Assembly: GCA_017528425.1 (NCBI GenBank)
Contig: JAFXOV010000020.1
Location: 1 to 64,000, forward strand
Reading direction: 5' to 3'
DNA: 64,000 nucleotides
Source of the DNA: Elusimicrobiota bacterium
GTDB taxonomy: Bacteria; Elusimicrobiota; Endomicrobiia; Endomicrobiales; Endomicrobiaceae
Shown: in pieces, positions 63,623 through 64,000 of the stretch
Layout: every line of letters begins with the position of its first letter
Position numbering within the stretch: the first letter of the stretch is position 1
Position numbers and translations under genes: made by a program
The notes under the pieces: model-generated
What the model saw: only the letters and a program-made list of their open reading frames with translations
The model's database searches: none
What the model was told of the DNA's origin: nothing

Positions 63623-64000
63623 TTAAAGTGCATGGCCGCCAGAAACTTTTATTACTTGCCCGGTAACCATTTTTGCCTGCTTGCTTGCTAAAAATAAAAT
63701 AGTTTCGGCAATATCTTCCGGTTGAATTAACTTTCCCATAGGAATTATCGGAATAACCGATTTTTCCAATTCATCATCAATCCACCCTGTTTGAGTCGGG
63801 CCCGGTGCAACACAATTTACAGTAATTCCGTACTTTGCCACTTCAAGAGCAATACTTCTGGTAAGTGCTTCTAAGGTTGCTTTGCTTGCTCCATAAGTAA
63901 TTTGACCTGCAAAAATTTGTGATGAGTCTGTAGAAATATTTATAATTCTTCCGTAATCACCATGATGTTTAACAAATTCTCTTGTCATCAAAATGCTTCC
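63623..64000 (-). CDS. SDR-family oxidoreductase (N-terminus beyond the window)
   Basis: The C-terminal 126 or so residues of a classical short-chain dehydrogenase/reductase. GRIINISTDSSQ contains the catalytic Ser, YGASKATLEALTRSIALE contains Tyr-x3-Lys, and VNCVAPGPTQTGW and FLASKQAKMVTGQVIKVSGGHAL complete the FabG-like fold. The NAD(P)-binding GxxxGxG part is outside. The frame stays open to the window edge (ATG-like codons at 63991 and 63988 are internal). The substrate is not determinable. Confidence 0.88.
   Translation of the reverse strand, partial: GSILMTREFVKHHGDYGRIINISTDSSQIFAGQITYGASKATLEALTRSIALEVAKYGITVNCVAPGPTQTGWIDDELEKSVIPIIPMGKLIQPEDIAETILFLASKQAKMVTGQVIKVSGGHAL

Overview
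The window is a low-GC (roughly 30%) bacterial chromosome segment that includes the replication-initiation neighbourhood. It carries dnaA, dnaN, a DUF721/DciA gene, gyrB and gyrA in one run, with parA/parB about 13 kb to the left. The taxon cannot be fixed without a search. Several traits together resemble Elusimicrobiota, or possibly Omnitrophota: an indolepyruvate:ferredoxin oxidoreductase / phenylacetate-CoA ligase / ACT amino-acid fermentation cluster, an O-antigen-ligase-TPR protein, a ferredoxin-fused EtfA, GyrB with the long Gram-negative-type insertion, lipoproteins, and a giant 2813-residue exported protein. This placement is inference with low to moderate confidence.

Layout. (1) 1-10.9 kb is an accessory/defence region. 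It holds an orphan cas1-cas2 pair, a gene remnant, a BASS-MFS transporter pair, a lipoprotein whose central part has foreign-looking codon use, and an operon of a single-chain restriction-modification enzyme, a DUF262 protein and an HEPN protein. (2) 10.9-18.6 kb holds housekeeping genes: lepA, an O-antigen ligase, tRNA-Thr(CGT), pdxJ, glmM and a Pif1-like helicase. (3) 18.6-26 kb is the parB-parA region. It contains six near-identical parS-like 16-mers with an unusual CATG/CACATG core, three tandem paralogous membrane proteins, two radical-SAM genes and a family of 145-bp inverted repeats. (4) 26.3-31.4 kb is the amino-acid/aryl-acid metabolism cluster. (5) 31.5-40.9 kb runs from an M23 peptidase to dnaA-dnaN-dciA-gyrB-gyrA. 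DnaA boxes lie on both sides of dnaA, suggesting a bipartite oriC. (6) 41.0-49.5 kb is one gene for the giant exported protein, driven by a strong promoter with almost no leader. (7) 49.5-57.8 kb has ccdA-nadA, a P-type Ca2+ ATPase, metX-metW and etfBA. (8) 57.8-64 kb has an ankyrin protein, tRNA-Ser(GCT), an MBL hydrolase and a minus-strand run with nitroreductase, SirTM sirtuin, zinc macrodomain, two GNATs, a TfoX-N protein, a DUF3795 protein and a partial SDR.

How the genes fit together. The core describes initiation and segregation: DnaA, the clamp, the putative helicase loader DciA, gyrase and ParABS. IorAB, a phenylacetate-CoA ligase and an ACT regulator fit oxidation of aromatic 2-oxo acids to aryl-acetyl-CoA with reduced ferredoxin, which could connect to the ferredoxin-fused Etf. 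The SirTM-macrodomain pair is a predicted reversible ADP-ribosylation switch. The most unusual elements are the giant internally duplicated protein, the parS-like cluster interleaved with duplicated genes and inverted repeats, the RM-DUF262-HEPN operon, and the Cas1 with an extra N-terminal segment.
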